DNA from: Oscheius tipulae
Taxonomy: Eukaryota > Nematoda > Chromadorea > Rhabditida > Rhabditidae
DNA length: 64,000 nucleotides
Assembly (NCBI GenBank): GCA_037178975.1
Contig: JASJZH010000004.1
Location: forward strand, 496,001 to 560,000
Reading direction: 5' to 3'
The translations under genes were made by a program, and so were the position numbers. Shown here in pieces: positions 59,101 through 64,000 of the stretch (position 1 is its first letter; each line of letters begins with the position of its first letter). Under the pieces are notes generated by a model that had not been told where the DNA came from, ran no database searches, and was given only the letters and a program-made list of their open reading frames with translations.

Positions 59101-62095
59101 TACCAATTTCGAAACACAAATTCTTGCAAATCGACAAGTTCCTACAAGAGCTCCTTATCATGTGGCGCAATGGTGGCTATGATAGATTATATTAGTTTGC
59201 TAGAACTAAAAGAGGAGGAATTGAGTGGCAGGACACTGAAGAGCTCTAGTAGATACTTTGAAACAGAGAAGTTTCAAAAATGTTGCTAAAGTTTGCTGTC
59301 ACCGAGAGCGTACTAAGAATCTCAAGGAACTGTTCATGAAGTACCTCCTTTGAAACACAACCGAACTTTTGATGGTCACATTTTTCTTTCAGCGTTAGCA
59401 ATTTTCAAGATGCCAATTTTTCAAGAAAGGAATCCCGAGAATGCATTGAACATCCTATGAAACGAGGCCTCTAGAGGATTCTTTGAAACACAAGAGCTTA
59501 CAAGATGCTTCTAGCGGTTATAACTGTTTTCCTTCCTGCAATAAGGTAGCTTTGAAAGTCTAACGTAGAGGTCCCAAAGTAAAACTTGAAACGCAAACTT
59601 TTAGTATTTGACACTTTTCTGTAAGAAATCTCTACTATCTAAGTCCTCCCAGGGTTAGTGACAGTTTTGGTTTCAAAACATCTACTAAACATCTTACGGG
59701 TATCGAAGTTTTTTTTTCAATATTTCACCTCAATTATCTTTTAGCATTGCCGAAGCCATAAGTTTCATCATAATAAGTTTCAGGCCCTCGAAAAAGCCGT
59801 AGAGCTCATGCAAACTAGAAACAAGACCATTCCTACCTTAATTCTTGTTGTCACTGATGGACGGTCAGTTTTATGTTTCTCTAAATGGAAAAATAATTGT
59901 TTCAGGTCAGCAGTGGACCCCAAGCCGGCCGGTCTCAAGCTCCAACGAGAAGCCAATACGTGGATCTTTGCTGCGGCCACGGGAGAACCGGAGAAGGTTG
60001 ACAAGTGTGTTTTTTGGAAGGAATTAGCCGTACGATAGTACTACTAAATAACAGTGACAGTGTGAAACAAGAGAAGTTGTTGGAATGAGGAGGAACGAAG
60101 ATGGTGTCAGCAGATAGCATCTTAGACCTGTACCAATAGTGAAACATAAGTGGTTCTCTAATTTTTAAAACCTTTCGGTATTTACGACACAAAGGCACGA
60201 AAAAAAGCTAAGAAACCACCCGAGTTGTATATGTACCAAAAATAAAACATGTGAAACTCTTGTGAACGCAAGTTTGGATAGAAGCAAGCAAGAAATGGTC
60301 TGTTTCTAACGAACTTCTTCACCCACAAAGTTTGAGAGAACGGTACTGTTTCGACTCGAAAATGCCTAAGTATCAATAGGGAAACATAAACTAGTCTAAC
60401 AAAAATCATGTCATGGATCGGAGAATGGTGAACAAGAAATGTTTTGTCAAAAAATAGTAGTACAAAACTTAGCTTGTGCTAAAATAGGTGGCGAGGTTGA
60501 AACAGAAGAAATAAGAAAGACTCCGGAGCTGTAAGTCAAATTCTGAATTATTGTGCCAGAAGTACTTATTGGTTTACAATCAGAGAATCCTATATATCAC
60601 GAGCTTGAAATAAAAAACTGCAAAAGTTTATTCATTTCCAGACAGGAACTGCTGGACATTACTGGCAACATCAACCACATTGTTCTGCATCGAGGAAGAG
60701 ATCTGGCAACGGACATCACCAAGAGATTGCTCAGACAGGCTCAGGAAAAGTGTAGAACCACGACTACAACAACAACAACGACCACAACGACTACGACTAC
60801 CAATCCGATCACTGGTAGGGGGACAGAGACAGAGATAGTGATGAGCTTTAGGTTGTGAGTTGGATCTCGTCCTGGTGATGGACTTTTCAACGACCACGGA
60901 TCCCATCTACAAGTTCTACAAAGAAATGGCCCAGAAACTGGTCAATGCCCTCAAAGTTGGACCTCACTACACGCAGGTCATTTTTCAAAATGACCTCTTT
61001 ACTTTTTTCACGTTTTTTTTTGTTTTGTTTCAGTAGGTTACTATGACGATTTCCGACCATTGTACTTCCTCCATTCAAGTCGAATTTCAGGTAGCCCTGG
61101 TCAGCTTCAGTACTGTCGGAAGGACGAGGGTTCGGTTCAACTTGAAGCGATACAAGGAGGGTGGAGAGGTGGTTCAGGCCATCCGGGAGAGTACTAGTCG
61201 AGGAGGAACTACGGCTCTGGGTAGGCCATTCTTTCTCAAACCAAACTTCCTGGTCATTCCCCGCTCCATACACTGTCTTATCAAATTAAAATTCAAACAC
61301 ACTTCTCGCCATCTGACCGACTACGTTGGCACGAAACGGGTTTCGTCTAGTTAGCCATCGCTAACTTATATCACACATTACTACCGAGTATGTTAGTGTC
61401 GTCTCGGTATCATTCATGGGAGTAAGGGGAAAAAGTCTGAATGACATTTCGAACTAAACTGTGAGCTGAGGGGTTGGCTGAGAGACAGAGACAGAGAGGG
61501 ACAGAGAGGCAGAGAGACAGAGAGAAAGTGCGCGAAGAGTTAATGAACTGATACTTTAGGAGCCGGAATCAAAGAAGCCCTCACCCAGACCAAAGAGAGA
61601 GAAGGAGCCAGACCTGGAATTGCTACCAGAGTGAGATTCAAATTTTCTGGGCCTCACACTTTCATTTCCAGGTAATTGTGGTCTTTACGGATGGCTGGAA
61701 TAACAAAGGGCCCGACCCGGTCGCAATGGCCAGAGAGGCTGTTGGACAGGGCTTTGAGATCTTCTCTGTCTCTTACAATGTGAGTATACTGTCTCTCTGT
61801 TCCTTTGTCCCTCTGTTTTTATCTCTCTATGTCTTTTACAGCTCCTCTTCTTCTCCTCTATGTATGTCTGCCACTCTGTCTCTGTGTCTCACTGTCACTC
61901 TGTCACTCTGTCTGTCTCCCTGTCTCTTTGTTTCTCTTTCTAAGTCGGTCTTTTCAGGGAAAAATCGAGAAGGCCGTGACTCCGAACATGGAAACATTGG
62001 AAAGTGTCGTCCAGGACCGATCTCACCAATTCAACGAGGAGAACTTTGACCAGCTGATCCAGAAGATTCGACAAAGAAACGCCCCGTGCATGTAA
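56134..62095 (+). CDS. Secreted protein with two von Willebrand factor A domains
   Basis: Eleven exons join in phase to 424 residues: 56134-56172, 56791-56876, 58666-58891, 59784-59863, 59906-60004, 60642-60814, 60852-60976, 61091-61220, 61560-61630, 61672-61779, 61958-62095. MTATTFLLRLLFLAAAW forms a signal peptide. The first A domain spans about 33-205 and has the metal-ion site DRSDS (41-45), GGTTNT and TDGR (D142). A run of 15 threonines (216-230) links it to the second A domain (about 236-410), with DFSTT (245-249), GGTTAL and FTDGW (D350). Both metal sites look complete, so both domains could bind ligands through a divalent cation. No membrane segment or GPI-like tail is visible, so an extracellular matrix or coelomic role is inferred. 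The donor after 60004 was chosen over the nearby GT because only it keeps phase (VDKQELLDITGN). Introns of 42 nt sit beside introns of 0.6-1.8 kb. Confidence 0.88.
56877..58665 (+). other. VWA gene intron 2 with tRNA-like sequence
   Basis: 1.8-kb intron without a supported exon. A tRNA-like block lies at 58243-58320. The frame at 57353-57568 carries a YIVSPRP motif discussed under findings. The remainder is AT-rich. Confidence 0.45.
58243..58320 (+). pseudogene. tRNA-like sequence or tRNA-derived repeat
   Basis: GGCGAGGCCCAGTCATAGC leads into CACGATTAGAGCAC, a D-arm-like region, and GGGTTCAATCC at 58301-58311 is a good B box. The flanking T stem has only about four pairs, and no convincing five-pair anticodon stem forms around CTATGAA. 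It is more likely a decayed tRNA or the head of a tRNA-derived SINE than a working tRNA. Confidence 0.4.
61470..61530. repeat. GACAGAGA microsatellite
   Basis: Purine-strand version of the GTCTCT repeat, in the intron between VWA exons 8 and 9. A pyrimidine-strand version fills much of 61785-61945 in the next-but-one intron. Confidence 0.75.
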
Positions 62096-62317
62096 ATAGG
62101 CCTCACCTGTAAATATCATGTGTAGATACGATGTATACCTCACAAAATACCTCTTGCCATCAGTACCTCGCTCCAAAGAATTGTGATCTTCTATCAACTT
62201 GCCATGTAAATTTGTATGAGAAATGAAAATGTGAATAGAGAGGAGAGACAAGAACTTTTGGCATCGATCTAGATCTATCTACACAGGGATCACAAACCTG
62301 GCCAGCCAGGTCAGGTG

Positions 62318-62390
62318 GCTGACCAAAGGCGCGCGCTGTTTACAAACCCGGCCTGGCCGACGCGAACATCTTTTGCGATGCCTGATAGTA
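62318..62390. repeat. Dispersed repeat, copy B (GACCAAAGGCGCGC...GGCCGACGCGAACAT)
   Basis: TGACCAAAGGCGCGCGCTGT, then TACAAACCCGGCC and GGCCGACGCGAACATCTTTT. Same order and orientation as the copy at 48135-48255, with the middle part shortened. It begins about 220 bp after the VWA stop codon. Confidence 0.65.
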
Positions 62391-62414
62391 ACCATTTTAA
62401 ACTTGCAGCTTAAC

Positions 62415-63025
62415 ACCAGCCGTCTCCGACGGCTTCGCCGCACTTTTATCTTGAGTTTTTAGTGAAAACAGGCAGCAGAGCCGCTTTGTCACATAGCCGG
62501 TATTCCTATGATATTTTATTCTCGTTACCCCACCTAAAACAACCACAACCGTTTTCGTCCCTCCCGTCATATTTCACTTTTCAAAGACCCGCCACACCGT
62601 AACCATTCTGTTTTACGCGCGGAGCGCCACCGTTTGGATTTTCTGTTTGTTCTTGTGGTTGTTCGGTTTTCTCTCGCTCGATCTAGAGTCGAGAGTTTTA
62701 TTTTATTGTTTCTTCTGTTTCCCCGTATTGAATTACCCGTCTATTATCAGATTGTTGGACTTATCGAGTCCCAAGGCTGAATAAATTTTGTTTGAAGAAA
62801 GAGGGTGCTTTTCTAGTAATAAGACCTCGATCTAGCTTAACCAGCAGATCGAGAACCTTGAGGTTACGACTCGGCCGTCGTAACTCCTCATTGCTTCTCC
62901 AATAACAGAAGTTGCCATGTTTTTTCTAAAGTTGTCAACTAAACTTTTGTCATACCATGACTTGCCAGCTTTTGTTTCGTGGTTCACACGGATGGACAGA
63001 CGGACACCGTTGCGCTTTAGTAGTA
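62415..63025 (+). repeat. Dispersed repeat, copy 2 (GACAGACGGACACC family)
   Basis: CCGTCTCCGACGGC (near 62419), then AACAGGCAGCAGAGCCGCTT (near 62465), and about 500 bp further GGACAGACGGACACCGTTGC then GCTTTAGTAGTAGAG. The order matches the copy at 11400-11620, with extra DNA between the second and third landmarks, which may be an insertion. Confidence 0.45.
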
Positions 63026-64000
63026 GAGAGATACTGCTCGGACAAGCGTAGTAATTTTTGTTTCACAGATTTTATAACACCAGAGACCACTCTGCTCAGC
63101 CGCTCGCATATTTCTCGTGTGTGTGCCTCTATCTATTCTTGTCTCACGTCGTGTTTCCGAATCGGCGAGATCGGCGAGACGTCAACCGTGCAATCTGCTC
63201 CCCTTTGGGCCAACTTCCGGGCGAAGTTTTGTGCTCTTTGAAACTCGACAATTGGCCTCGGGACTTTTCAGTCATTTTGTTATTGGTTTTCAAGGAGTCA
63301 TATGCTCCCAAAGTTGGACAATAGAAGCCTCAGGCCACAATAGAGAGTTTTGGAACCATTAGTGAGTCACGGAGGGTGACGTTTCGTTTCGGGAGACTGA
63401 GGGGATTGCCAAATGTATGTCTACCTCTATATCCCCAGAAATTTTGTATTTTCTCCAGTCTGTCCGAAATCCGCTATTTTCTGTCCTCTTCTGCTTAGAA
63501 TGGTATTTTGAAACATTTCGTGTTCAATATAGTAGAGAGCCTCCATGAATATTTCAACACGTTACAGACTATGAGAAGCGCTGTAAGTTGTTCCGTGGAA
63601 GGCGTTCGTGCCTGTCCGACCAAGAAGGGCAGACGGTCATAAATCCGCCATGCACACCCCTCTACCATCCCAGCATTTTGGCTGCTGCTCATCATCCTGT
63701 GCCTCTCGTTTTCGGCACCTCGATGGTGGGGTGCGCCGTTTTTTATTGCGCAATATCTTGATCCAAATTTGGGATTTTACCTCGGTATTCTCAACCGTAG
63801 AGCTATCGAATGACACCTTGATCGAAAAAAAAATCGTCTGTGACCGAACATGGTTTCTTTATGAGTCACTGCTATCTGCATTCCACCTTCACTTGCTGCT
63901 TAGTACACCCAAACACAAAGCTATCCGCGAGTTCTGGTAGCATTTGAACATCCAAAACAGAAATTTTACCCATACATTCTCGACTAACTATAAAAATCTC

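Larger units (their letters stand above)
62096..64000. other. Right-end region, repeats and no recognised gene
   Basis: 62318-62390 is a dispersed repeat copy and 62415-63025 a second repeat family (both listed). 62862-62884 contains an 8-bp hairpin (GTTACGAC/GTCGTAAC). The longest frame (63608-63940, 110 codons) shows no family motif and no flanking splice pattern. Nothing else could be assigned. Confidence 0.45.

Noticed and set aside
63608-63940. 110-codon + strand frame at the right end
   Set aside because: No motif, no splice partner, and the region carries other dispersed repeats.
1-64000. CRISPR arrays, rRNA genes, prokaryotic operons or viral genes
   Set aside because: Looked for on both strands; none seen. 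The repeats found are diverged or inverted and not CRISPR-like.

Overview
This is eukaryotic DNA, almost certainly from a rhabditid-type nematode; I cannot name the species. The reasons are: introns that end almost invariably in a short TTTCAG-like acceptor, many introns of only 33-50 nt, same-strand genes spaced 130-150 bp apart as in worm operons, a chemoreceptor of the nematode Srh family, and a secreted Cys/Thr-rich protein resembling nematode C6-domain proteins. Gene models were built by hand by matching GT/AG borders and reading phase across exons, because single ORFs rarely show the genes here.

Layout. 1-1.2 kb: N-terminal exons of an M1-family aminopeptidase (- strand, runs off the left edge). 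2.3-27.0 kb: a FoxP forkhead transcription factor (+), 12 coding exons; its first two introns (11 kb and 6 kb) are full of foldback elements, degenerate tandem repeats and GTCTCT microsatellites. A small secreted C6-like gene, apparently frameshifted, lies antisense in a FoxP intron (24.2-24.8 kb). 27.8-30.4 kb: a GPAT3/4-type glycerol-3-phosphate acyltransferase (-). 31.2-33.0 kb: two inverted-repeat mobile elements, the larger a Tc1/Tc3-type element with TA flanks and direct repeats inside its long arms, but no transposase. 34.1-36.4 kb: exosome subunit EXOSC6/MTR3 and the PLP-homeostasis protein PLPBP (-), 131 bp apart, probably an operon. 36.8-54.7 kb: GPN2 GTPase, an RS-domain protein and a large unrecognised protein, all on + and closely spaced. 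An Srh chemoreceptor is nested antisense in an intron of the last of these (51.6-52.7 kb). 55.0-55.5 kb: a short RTE-type LINE insertion with 13-bp target duplications. 56.1-62.1 kb: a secreted protein with two von Willebrand A domains (+). 62.1-64 kb: repeats, no gene seen.

How the genes fit together. The compact block at 34-43 kb holds housekeeping genes for RNA decay, PLP handling, RNA-polymerase assembly and (by its RS domain) probably RNA processing. PLPBP and GPN2 are transcribed divergently from a 380-bp gap, so they probably share a promoter region. The FoxP and VWA genes have long, repeat-rich introns, and the smaller worm-specific genes sit inside introns of larger ones. No prokaryotic, viral or CRISPR features were seen.
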